Shown: in pieces, positions 1-5,370 of the stretch
Layout of the letters: each line of letters begins with the position of its first letter
Numbering within the stretch: position 1 is the first letter of the stretch
NCBI GenBank assembly: GCA_023397045.1
Contig: JAEWUR010000541.1
Location: forward strand, 1 to 5,370
Reading direction: 5' to 3'
Length of the DNA: 5,370 nt
Source: Planctomycetota bacterium
GTDB lineage: Bacteria > Planctomycetota > Planctomycetia > Pirellulales > Thermoguttaceae
Made by a program: the position numbers and the translations under genes
Notes under the pieces: generated by a model
Seen by the model: only the letters and a program-made list of their open reading frames with translations
What the model was told of the DNA's origin: nothing
Databases searched by the model: none

Positions 1-1
1 A

Positions 2-18
2 TCACTGCTGTCCGGCTA
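2..18 (+). repeat. Left terminal inverted repeat of the IS4-family element
   Basis: TCACTGCTGTCCGGCTA matches the reverse complement of 1316-1332 at 17 of 17 positions. Similarity stops abruptly at base 19, and base 1 does not pair with base 1333, which fixes the outer boundary at base 2. Confidence 0.9.
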
Positions 19-59
19 AGGTTTTGAGATTTTGACCTAACTACAGAAGCTATTGGGTG

Positions 60-71
60 TTACGATCGTAA
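60..71. repeat. 12-bp perfect palindrome in the IS leader
   Basis: TTACGATCGTAA reads the same on both strands. It lies between the left terminal repeat and the transposase start, where an IS promoter or a host or transposase binding site could be. No convincing -35/-10 pair was found around it, so its role is unknown. A 12-bp palindrome can arise by chance. Confidence 0.4.
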
Positions 72-147
72 ATGGTTGTTTTCGATTTCAACTTGGACGT
101 AGGCTATAGCCATTTCCGACCCGCTGCGGCGGCGAAGGGGGTGGGCT

Positions 148-1318
148 ATGCACGACGGACAATTCATCTTCGCTCAGTTGATGGATTTCCTTCCGAGACA
201 CGAATTCAACAAGTGCGTTCGCCGCTACCGGGGCAACTCGCGGAATCGCGGGTTCTCGTGCTTCGATCAATTCTTCTGCATGGCATTCGCGCAACTGACC
301 TACCGCGAAAGTCTGCGGGACATCGAAACGTGCCTGCGAGCGATGGGCCCGAAGTTGTATCACGCCGGCTTGCGTGGAAGAATTGCCAGGAGTACCTTGG
401 CCGACGCCAACGAACGCCACGATTGGCGAATCTACGCCGACTTCGCCCACGTGCTGATTGCGGTCGCCAAGAAGCTTTACATCAACGACGGGTTTGCCGT
501 GGACTTGGACGCGGCCGCTTACGCCTTCGATTCCACAACCATCGACCTGTGTTTGGCGTTGTTTCCCTGGGCGAGTTTCCGTCGGCACAAAGGCGCGGTG
601 AAGTTGCACACGCTCATCGACCTGCGAGGCAATATTCCTTGTTTTATCCGCATTTCCAACGGGAAAATGCACGATGTGAGAGCCTTGGACGATTTGCCGT
701 TGGAGCCTGGCGCTTTCTACATGATGGATCGCGGCTATGTCGACTTTGCCCGTTTGTACATCTTCACGCAACAATCGGCCTTCTTTGTCATTCGCAGCAA
801 ACGGAACATGGACTACTCGCGACAGCCGTTTCAAGCGGTCGACAAATCGACCGGTTTGCGAAGCGACCAGAAGATTACGCTCCGAGGCGTCAAGACCTCG
901 CTGCAATATCCCGAAGCCCTGCGACGCATCACGTACCGCGACGCCGAGACGCAAAAGCGGTTCGCGTTTTTGACCAACAATTGGACACTGCCTGCGCTGA
1001 CTATCGCGCGGCTTTACAAATGCCGCTGGCAGGTCGAATTGTTTTTCAAGTGGATCAAACAGCATCTGCGGATCAAAGCTTTCTACGGGACCCTCCCAGA
1101 ACGCGGTGAAGACCCAAGTATGGATTGCCATCAGCGTCTACGTGCTCGTGGCGATTGTCAAAAAGGAACTCAAGCTCGACCGGAGTCTCTACGAAATCCT
1201 ACAAATTCTGAGCGTGGCACTCTTTGAGAAAACGCCTATTTTCGAGGCCCTTTCGTGTAGAAAACACACAAACCAGAACATAACGAGTCATAACCAGTTG
1301 TCGCTATTCGACTTATAG
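148..1318 (+). pseudogene. IS4-family transposase (DDE), disrupted by a single frameshift
   Basis: The transposase cuts and joins the element's ends. The ATG at 148 follows a purine-rich ribosome binding site (GAAGGGGG, 134-141). Residues 1-70 look like the DUF4372-type N-terminal domain. The RNase-H-like core shows the first Asp at D128 (AFDSTTID), the second at D194 (MDRGYVD), and the IS4 signature Y-2-R-3-E-6-K as Y290, R293, E297, K304 (YKCRWQVELFFKWIK). After FYGT (T315, codon 1090-1092) the frame breaks. The family's C-terminal tail (NAVKTQVWIAISVYVLVA, ending LSLFDL) continues in the next frame and stops with TAG at 1316-1318. Removing one C from the accctccc tract at about 1090-1097 restores one protein of about 389 residues. 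As it stands, the first frame ends at 1227 after 359 residues, the last 44 aberrant. The break could be a true inactivating mutation or a sequencing error; nothing suggests programmed frameshifting. Confidence 0.88.
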
Positions 1319-1332
1319 CCGGACAGCAGTGA
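1316..1332 (-). repeat. Right terminal inverted repeat of the IS4-family element
   Basis: This is the exact inverted copy of bases 2-18. Its innermost three bases, TAG at 1316-1318, are also the stop codon of the transposase's C-terminal frame, so coding sequence runs right up to the element's end. Confidence 0.9.
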
Positions 1333-1634
1333 CAATAAATGACAATCACTAAATGAATGCCAAAATAGATGTGCCAGCGTCTCGGAACGGTTGGACCTCT
1401 GTACCACCAGTGCCGAAATTTCTGAATTCTGCACAACAACCAAACTATGTATTTACTCATAACAGATTGTCTATCTCCGGCAAAAGGGGGCAGAACTGTT
1501 TTCGGCGATCCAGGTAATTGGACTTGCCCACTTTCCGTTGTTCCGGTTTCGCCTCTGCAACGATCGTGCCGAACAATATTGGGACATTCTACTTCTTCAT
1601 TGACTGTCGCGGGGATCGTGGGTCGATTACCGTT
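1333..1634. other. Intergenic stretch without a recognisable gene
   Basis: No frame here combines a plausible start, ribosome binding site and recognisable protein. A minus-strand frame of about 149 codons spans 1236-1685, but it runs into the IS at one end and reads the hairpin repeat at the other, so it is judged spurious. The only noted structure is two copies of TGACAAT (1330-1336 and 1340-1346) at the IS junction. The stretch is visibly less GC-rich than the hydF region. It may be decayed sequence. Confidence 0.5.
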
Positions 1635-1703
1635 AACCGCGAATCCACGCGAATGCACGCAAATCGCAAAATCATTCGCGTTCATTGGCGTTCATTCGCG
1701 GTT
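1635..1703. repeat. Imperfect 30-bp inverted repeat built of decamer units (hairpin)
   Basis: The left arm (1635-1664) and the reverse complement of the right arm (1674-1703) match at 25 of 30 positions, around a 9-base loop (1665-1673). Each arm is three tandem ten-base units of the form nnACGCGAAT: the left arm reads AACCGCGAAT, CCACGCGAAT, GCACGCAAAT. The same kind of CGCGAAT decamer repeat is, from general knowledge, scattered between genes in planctomycete and related genomes, where it behaves like a REP-type element. That it is dispersed in this genome is inference; only one copy is in the window. Confidence 0.7.
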
Positions 1704-1741
1704 CCATTCTGTCTGAAAGCTCTCCTCCATAATCGTTTTTC

Positions 1742-1799
1742 CCATGGATATTGTCATCATGACAATTGCCCATTGTCCCGATGACAATTGTCCTCATGG
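1742..1799. repeat. Nested palindromic element made of ATTGTCAT/ATGACAAT words
   Basis: A 17-bp perfect inverted repeat with a one-base centre (ATTGTCATCATGACAAT, 1750-1766) is followed by ATTGTC (1772-1777) and a perfect 10-bp palindrome GACAATTGTC (1783-1792). The whole block also folds on itself about base 1769: 1751-1758 pairs with 1780-1787, 1761-1766 with 1772-1777, and the outer CCATG (1742-1746) with CATGG (1795-1799). It could be a regulator-binding cluster, a structured RNA or a small repeat element. No intact gene starts next to it, which argues against an operator of a present gene. Confidence 0.6.
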
Positions 1800-1837
1800 C
1801 AATCCCACTTACGTCGACGAACCAAGCCCTCCGGATT

Positions 1838-2215
1838 TCAAAAAGACCGCTGTATTTCCAGCCGTTTCTCGATCATCGCGCCAGCCTCCACCTCGACGTA
1901 ACTGAATCCCGGCATTTTACGCCTCTTCGGCTCGTTAATCGCGCGGCAAAAACACAATCGCATCTCCTTGTCGCCCTATGAGTTCCGTCCACCGATCGCA
2001 CGGTTTCGCCCAGGTTTGTTGAAAATACCCCTCCTGCGAGCGGTGTCGTCGAAAAGCCATTCTACCAGCCCGAACTCCTTGCCTGAAGGCACCTTTTGGC
2101 CACGCCCCAGAACGTCGCCAAAAAATCAAAAGCATCTCGGCTCCACAAAAACCTCAAAAAATCCCCCGCCGTTGTTCGGCCGCCTCAGCCAAGGTTCGCG
2201 GAAGGGCAAAGCCAT
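1838..2215 (-). pseudogene. Possible decayed ORF downstream of hydF (two in-frame stops)
   Basis: On the minus strand a frame begins with ATG at 2215-2213, only seven bases after the hydF stop, and runs to TGA at 1840-1838. It is interrupted by TGA (2128-2126) and TAG (1978-1976). Between the stops it reads like protein: MALPFREPWLRRP in the first part, FGLVEWLFDDTARRRG in the second, MPGFSYVEVEAGAMIEKRLE in the third. The start has no clear ribosome binding site. I do not recognise a family. The alternative is that this is ordinary non-coding sequence with a chance low density of stops. A possible weak terminator (2156-2180) lies inside it, which would fit that reading. Confidence 0.25.
2156..2180 (-). 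terminator. Weak candidate Rho-independent terminator for hydF
   Basis: On the minus strand a short GCCG-aacaa-CGGC hairpin (2180-2168) is followed by GGGGGA and then six T (2161-2156), about 45 bases past the hydF stop. The stem is only four base pairs and six bases separate it from the T run, so this is a weak call. Confidence 0.25.
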
Positions 2216-2222
2216 ACGTTGG

Positions 2223-3464
2223 TCAAGCCGAGCTTGCCGACCGTAGCCGGTGATACGTGTCCAATGCGGCGGGGAACGGCGCGAGGGCTCGTTCAAAGAT
2301 GCCGAGGGTGTAGGCGATTGTCAGGCCGTAGTTGCAGATGGGTACGCCGGCCTCGGCCGCCCGGGCTTGGCGCGTCAGCATCGCGCGGCGGTTCCACATG
2401 CACGCCCCGCAATGCACGATCAGCCGATACACGCTCAGGTCGGCGGGAAAATCGTGGCCCTGAATCGTGTCGATCTCCAGGTCGCCGCCGACGTGCTGTT
2501 TCAGCCATCGCGGGATTTTAACCCGTCCGATGTCGTCCCCGATCGGATGATGCGTGCAGGCCTCGGCCAGTAAAACCCGATCGCCGGGCTGAAGCCGATC
2601 GATCGCCATCGCCCCTTCGACGAATTGCGTCAGGTTGCCCTTCTGCCGGGCGAAAAGGATCGAAAACGACGTCATCTTGACCGTCGGCGGCGTGTCGGCG
2701 CCAACTTTCAAAAACGCCTGCGAGTCGGTCACGACCAATGCCGGCGGCCGGTTCAACCGCCCGAGCGCGTCGCGCAATTCCCGCTCCTTGACGACGAGGC
2801 AATAGGCGTCGCCGTCGAGCAGATCGCGAATCGCCTGCACCTGCGGCACGATCAGCCGACCCTTGGGCGCTTCCATGTCGATCGGAACCACGAGCACGGC
2901 CATCTCGCCCGGCGGAACCAGGTCGGCCACCAGCGCCGGCGCTCGCAGAAAACCCTCCGGCGCGATCTGGATCAGCGCCTCGCGCAATTCCAGCGTCCCC
3001 CGACCCTCCGACGCGATCGTCTCGACGAAGGGCGTCTTGCTTTTCGCCAATTCCGCGATGAGCGACGCTTCCGGCTTCGCCAGATCCGATTTGTTCATTG
3101 CGACGAGGACCGGAATTTCCCGATTTCGCAACTCGGTGAACATCGACGCCTCGAAATCACCCCAGCGGCCTGCGTCGACGACCAAAATGCCGACGTCGGT
3201 CCGGTCGAGCACTTGCCGCGTCTTTTGGACGCGCTTTTCGCCGAGCGCGCCTTCGTCGTCGATCCCGGCCGTGTCGATAAACAGCACCGGCCCGAGCGGC
3301 AGAAGCTCCATCGGCTTCTCGACCGGATCGGTCGTCGTCCCGGCGACCTCCGAGACGATCGACACCTCCTGCAGGGTCATCGCATTCAGCAGCGACGACT
3401 TGCCCGCATTCCGCCGGCCGAACAAACCAATATGAAGACGCAAACTTTTGGGTGCGTTGATCAT
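2223..3464 (-). CDS. hydF: [FeFe] hydrogenase H-cluster maturation GTPase HydF
   Basis: HydF is the scaffold on which the two-iron subcluster of the [FeFe]-hydrogenase H-cluster, built with the radical-SAM enzymes HydE and HydG, is assembled and handed to the apo-hydrogenase; it is cytoplasmic. The 413-residue protein has the expected family length. An N-terminal Ras-like GTPase domain shows G1 GRRNAGKS (16-23), a G2 threonine in GTTTDP (42-47), G3 DTAG (64-67) and G4 NKSD (124-127). A central dimerisation region follows. The C-terminal iron-sulfur domain carries the diagnostic CxH...HCxxC set: C303, H305, H351, C352, C355, with 45 residues between the two histidines. All key residues are present, so the protein should be functional. 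The ATG at 3464 places the P-loop at the usual distance from the N-terminus, although no good ribosome binding site precedes it. The same-strand gene upstream is an aspartase, separated by an opposite-strand gene. Confidence 0.96.
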   Translation of the reverse strand: MINAPKSLRLHIGLFGRRNAGKSSLLNAMTLQEVSIVSEVAGTTTDPVEKPMELLPLGPVLFIDTAGIDDEGALGEKRVQKTRQVLDRTDVGILVVDAGRWGDFEASMFTELRNREIPVLVAMNKSDLAKPEASLIAELAKSKTPFVETIASEGRGTLELREALIQIAPEGFLRAPALVADLVPPGEMAVLVVPIDMEAPKGRLIVPQVQAIRDLLDGDAYCLVVKERELRDALGRLNRPPALVVTDSQAFLKVGADTPPTVKMTSFSILFARQKGNLTQFVEGAMAIDRLQPGDRVLLAEACTHHPIGDDIGRVKIPRWLKQHVGGDLEIDTIQGHDFPADLSVYRLIVHCGACMWNRRAMLTRQARAAEAGVPICNYGLTIAYTLGIFERALAPFPAALDTYHRLRSASSA

Positions 3465-3476
3465 GATATTTCGCCT

Positions 3477-3505
3477 ATTTTATCCCTGAGCTGATGGTCG
3501 AGCAA
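3477..3505 (-). promoter_or_regulatory. Possible sigma-70-type promoter of hydF
   Basis: On the minus strand TTGCTC (3505-3500) and TAAAAT (3482-3477) are separated by exactly 17 bases. The -10 box matches the consensus at five of six positions, the -35 at three of six. The -10 box ends 12 bases before the hydF ATG, so a transcript from here would have a leader of only about five bases. This agrees with the absence of a ribosome binding site. The evidence is pattern only. Confidence 0.3.
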
Positions 3506-3770
3506 GCACGCCGCCGACTCGCCCGTTGACCGATTCGCCGCCCGCTTGGGTTGAATTGTCGACCGTGGAACCCTCCCTATTGGATGTTCCCTGTCGCCGT
3601 TTTTCCCCTCTTTGGGATGGAATTTCAGATTTCTGCCAGCAGCATTGTCAGGATTAAGTCGTTGGTGGCTGTATAGGGTATGAGGCGGGCTGTCGCCGTA
3701 GTTGCCTCACAAACCGGCAGGTCAGTGTATTCAGCGGGATTGGCAAACAACGAAACGGCCCAACTAGGGC
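3506..3770. other. Divergent intergenic region between hydF and the PEP-CTERM gene
   Basis: This spacer should hold the promoter of the plus-strand gene. TTGTCA at 3645-3650 and TATAGG at 3672-3677 resemble promoter boxes, but they are 21 bases apart, too far for a standard promoter. An in-frame ATG at 3680 could extend the downstream protein by 35 residues, but it lacks a ribosome binding site and would push the signal peptide inward, so it was not used. No RNA gene or repeat was recognised. Confidence 0.5.
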
Positions 3771-3777
3771 GGAGGTG
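3771..3777 (+). promoter_or_regulatory. Ribosome binding site that sets the PEP-CTERM protein start
   Basis: GGAGGTG ends seven bases before the ATG at 3785. It is nearly a perfect Shine-Dalgarno sequence at ideal spacing. It favours 3785 over the earlier in-frame ATG at 3680. Confidence 0.8.
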
Positions 3778-3784
3778 GGATGGG

Positions 3785-4696
3785 ATGAGAAACGTAATGG
3801 CTCCCTGTGTAGCAGCGAAAAAACTGAATTGGACGATCGCGGCCCTTGCGCTGCTGTGCGTCGGCAGTGTCGCCCAGGCGTCGATTGTCACGGTCACCTC
3901 AATCTCATCGGGTATGCATGTTGCGGACCGGTGGTATCAGAACGGCACGACCGGCGGTGGCGCTGCGAGTATCGTCAGTCTCCAGGGGCTTGGCGGCAAC
4001 CTCGAATTCAGTCAGCCCTCTCCCCTCGTCGCCGCCAAGCTGACGACTAACTTGACCAATCCAGCCAAGGCCGAAATCGGCACCTTTCGCGATTTTGGCC
4101 TGGCCTCGGATGTTTTGAGCAATATCACGCTCGGGTACAACTACTACCGCCAAAATATTGCCGGTGGAAATACGTCTGCCGCACCCTCCATCAAACTGCA
4201 AATATCCGCCTCTTCTAGCGACACGGGCAACTTCAGCGACAATTACGGGTATCTGGTCTACGAGCCTTACTGGAACGGCACCGTACCGTCCGGAGCTTGG
4301 CAAAGCGTCAGCATCAATAGTTCCACCGGCTCCGGCGCGACCGGCTCCGGCGGCTGGTGGTGGGACGGCGGGTTTAACGTTGCCAGTGGTGCGGGCGGGC
4401 CCCCGATCCGATCGCTTGCCGAGTGGGTTACCGCGTTTCAGGCGGCCGACGCGGCCGACTTCGCCAAGGCACATGTCTTGGCGCTGAGTGTCGGCGTCGG
4501 AACCTACAACCAAGGCCAGATCGACTACTTCGACAATGTCTCGATTGGCATAGCGGCAAGCAACTTCGAGCGGGTCTATAAGTTTGGGGTCGATGCGGTT
4601 CCAGAACCGGCCACCATCGTCGTTTGGTCGCTGCTAGGCGCAGCCGTCGTCGGTCTCGGCCTTTGGCGCCGTCGTCGCGTGGGTAAAAGCGAATAA
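3785..4696 (+). CDS. Exported PEP-CTERM sorting domain protein, function unknown
   Basis: The 303-residue protein begins with a signal peptide: a basic stretch around K12-K13, a hydrophobic core at about 17-29, and a likely cleavage site after VAQA (A32/S33). The C-terminus carries a PEP-CTERM signal: VPEPAT (272-277), a hydrophobic helix (278-294) and RRRR (295-298). In known systems such proteins are exported, recognised by an exosortase, and retained at or released from the envelope, often linked to exopolysaccharide. The body (33-270) is rich in Ser, Thr, Gly and aromatics. It has a Gly/Ser tract with three consecutive Trp (179-205, WWW at 191-193) and a closing DYFDNVSIG motif (247-255). 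Such a motif is often seen at the end of beta-sandwich, lectin-like domains, so a carbohydrate-binding fold is possible but unproven. No catalytic motif was seen. The gene stands alone, opposite to both neighbours. Confidence 0.88.
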   Translation: MRNVMAPCVAAKKLNWTIAALALLCVGSVAQASIVTVTSISSGMHVADRWYQNGTTGGGAASIVSLQGLGGNLEFSQPSPLVAAKLTTNLTNPAKAEIGTFRDFGLASDVLSNITLGYNYYRQNIAGGNTSAAPSIKLQISASSSDTGNFSDNYGYLVYEPYWNGTVPSGAWQSVSINSSTGSGATGSGGWWWDGGFNVASGAGGPPIRSLAEWVTAFQAADAADFAKAHVLALSVGVGTYNQGQIDYFDNVSIGIAASNFERVYKFGVDAVPEPATIVVWSLLGAAVVGLGLWRRRRVGKSE

Positions 4697-4776
4697 AAAA
4701 GAGCCTATCCGAGAAGTCCCCTCTCTCTCGATCAACCTTCGGTCGGTGCCCGGAAGCTAGGGTGGGGGCGGTGTCC
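4697..4776. other. Convergent spacer between the PEP-CTERM gene and the aspartase
   Basis: Two genes converge here with 80 bases between their stop codons, where transcription from both sides should end. No strong hairpin with a T run was found on either strand; the only candidate, ACC-ttc-GGT near 4734-4742, has a three-base stem. Termination may depend on Rho or lie elsewhere. Confidence 0.5.
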
Positions 4777-5370
4777 CTATTTCGATCCCAGCCGCGTGAC
4801 ATGTTCGGGCGAGGTCAACTGGTCGAACTCCTCGGCCGAGAGCAGCCCGCGGTCGATCGCGAGTTGACGGATGTCCTTCTCGCCGTTGGCTGCTTCATGG
4901 GCTAGCGATTCGGCCGCTTCATAGCCGATCCGCTCGACCAGCGCGGTCAGCGTGGCGGTGCTCGCATGGACCTGCCGGCGACAACGCTCGGCGTCGGCCG
5001 TGATGCCCGCGACGCAGTGCTTGGCAAAAATATCGCAGGCATTCGTCAATAGATCGATGGAGGTTAGCAGGCTGTCGGCCGCCAGCGGCATGAATTGGCT
5101 CAGTTCGAGATTGCCGCCGCTGACCGCTTGCACGACGATCTGGTCGTGGCCCATCACGGCGATGGCCGCCTGAGCGACGGCCTCGGGAATGACCGGATTC
5201 ACCTTGCCCGGCATGATCGACGAGCCCGCCTGACGAGCCGGCAGACGGATTTCGCCGAGTCCAGCATGCGGGCCCGACGACAGCAGTCGCAGATCGTTGG
5301 CGATCTTCAACAGATTGACGGCCAGCGCTCGCAGGATACCGGACACCTCGGCCAGCGCGTCGGCGTTTTG
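4777..5370 (-). CDS. aspA: Aspartate ammonia-lyase, C-terminal part (aspartase/fumarase superfamily)
   Basis: Aspartase converts L-aspartate to fumarate and ammonia in the cytoplasm as a homotetramer. The window holds 197 residues ending in TAG at 4779-4777. The frame stays open to the right edge, so the gene continues; family members are about 465-475 residues long. Numbered from the edge, the superfamily signature GSSIMPGKVNP is at 49-59. It contains the mobile loop whose serine acts as the catalytic base. Aspartase is preferred over class II fumarase because of LPARQAGSSIMPGKVNPVIPE around the signature, the LTNACD and GITAD segments further on, and the tail RGLLSAEEFDQL. Fumarases instead have LPENEPGSS followed by NPTQ. 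The GNLELSQFMPL segment differs somewhat from classical aspartases, so a related ammonia-lyase is not excluded. An apparent GTG start at 5346 is internal, since family-like sequence (QNADALAEVSG) precedes it. Such genes recur next to hydE, hydG and hydF in other bacteria. Confidence 0.85.
   Translation of the reverse strand, partial: QNADALAEVSGILRALAVNLLKIANDLRLLSSGPHAGLGEIRLPARQAGSSIMPGKVNPVIPEAVAQAAIAVMGHDQIVVQAVSGGNLELSQFMPLAADSLLTSIDLLTNACDIFAKHCVAGITADAERCRRQVHASTATLTALVERIGYEAAESLAHEAANGEKDIRQLAIDRGLLSAEEFDQLTSPEHVTRLGSK

Larger units (their letters stand above)
2..1332 (+). mobile_element. IS4-family insertion sequence, complete ends, about 1.33 kb
   Basis: The element is bounded by perfect 17-bp terminal inverted repeats (TCACTGCTGTCCGGCTA at 2-18 and its reverse complement at 1316-1332) and contains one transposase gene filling almost the whole interior. 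The size, single gene and YREK-type DDE transposase fit the IS4 family. The transposase resembles the branch whose members carry an N-terminal DUF4372-type domain. A target-site duplication cannot be tested because only one base of left flank is in the window. The transposase is frameshifted, so this copy is probably not autonomous, but both ends are intact and could be mobilised in trans by a related active copy. The family call is firm; the subgroup is from memory of related proteins. Confidence 0.9.

Noticed and set aside
1088..1106. Programmed translational frameshift in the transposase
   Set aside because: The tail is reached by skipping one base forward, IS4-family transposases are normally made from one frame, and there is no classical slippery site with a downstream structure.
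72..1131. Long overlapping open frames inside the IS: 72-1109 on the plus strand and 88-1131 on the minus strand, each about 345 codons
   Set aside because: Both overlap the recognised transposase over most of its length and their translations are Arg/His- or Gln-rich with no family resemblance; they are shadows of the true frame.
1236..1685. Minus-strand frame of about 149 codons across the right IS end
   Set aside because: It crosses the IS boundary and its N-terminus is a translation of the decamer hairpin repeat, so it is not a plausible conserved gene.
1635..1799. CRISPR-like array
   Set aside because: The repeated units are ten bases or shorter, adjacent or inverted, with no regular spacers and no cas gene nearby.
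2625..3494. Plus-strand open frame of about 289 codons opposite hydF
   Set aside because: It is antisense to a fully conserved hydF, and its product is very rich in Arg, Gln and His, as expected from reading a GC-rich gene backwards.
3905..4513. Minus-strand open frame of about 202 codons opposite the PEP-CTERM gene
   Set aside because: The plus-strand frame has a ribosome binding site, signal peptide and sorting signal; this one has none of these.
4701..4720. GAGCCTATCCGAGAAGTCCC after the PEP-CTERM gene resembles the look of some IS ends
   Set aside because: No inverted partner was seen in the window and I cannot name an element with this end, so it is not called a mobile-element remnant.

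Overview
The window looks like part of a high-GC bacterial genome, most probably a planctomycete or a close relative (PVC group). The best evidence is the exported protein at 3785-4696, which ends in a textbook PEP-CTERM sorting signal (VPEPAT, hydrophobic segment, RRRR) of the style common in Planctomycetes. The short decamer-built inverted repeat at 1635-1703 fits the same impression. HydF, the [FeFe]-hydrogenase maturation GTPase, implies that the organism makes an [FeFe] hydrogenase and so has an anaerobic or fermentative side. The taxonomic call is inference; no rRNA or other marker gene is present.

Layout. (1) 2-1332: a complete IS4-family insertion sequence with perfect 17-bp terminal inverted repeats. 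Its single transposase gene has an intact DDE/YREK catalytic core but is broken by one frameshift near codon 315. (2) 1333-2222: about 0.9 kb with no intact gene. It holds two adjacent hairpin-forming repeats (1635-1703 and 1742-1799), several copies of a TGACAAT word, and on the minus strand a protein-like reading frame with two internal stops just after hydF (1838-2215). (3) 2223-3464, minus: hydF, complete. (4) 3465-3784: divergent intergenic region with a possible hydF promoter and a strong ribosome binding site for the next gene. (5) 3785-4696, plus: exported PEP-CTERM protein of unknown function. (6) 4697-4776: short convergent spacer. (7) 4777-5370, minus: C-terminal 197 residues of an aspartase/fumarase-family lyase, best read as aspartate ammonia-lyase, running off the window.

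How the genes relate. Aspartate ammonia-lyase genes recur beside hydE/hydG/hydF in [FeFe]-hydrogenase maturation clusters of other bacteria. Here the aspartase and hydF are on the same strand in that order, but a plus-strand PEP-CTERM gene lies between them. This suggests a maturation operon that has been interrupted, with hydE/hydG possibly just beyond the right edge. No wholly new system is evident. The most unusual points are the interrupted aspA-hydF neighbourhood, the frameshifted but otherwise complete IS, and the paired structured repeats in the gene-free stretch.
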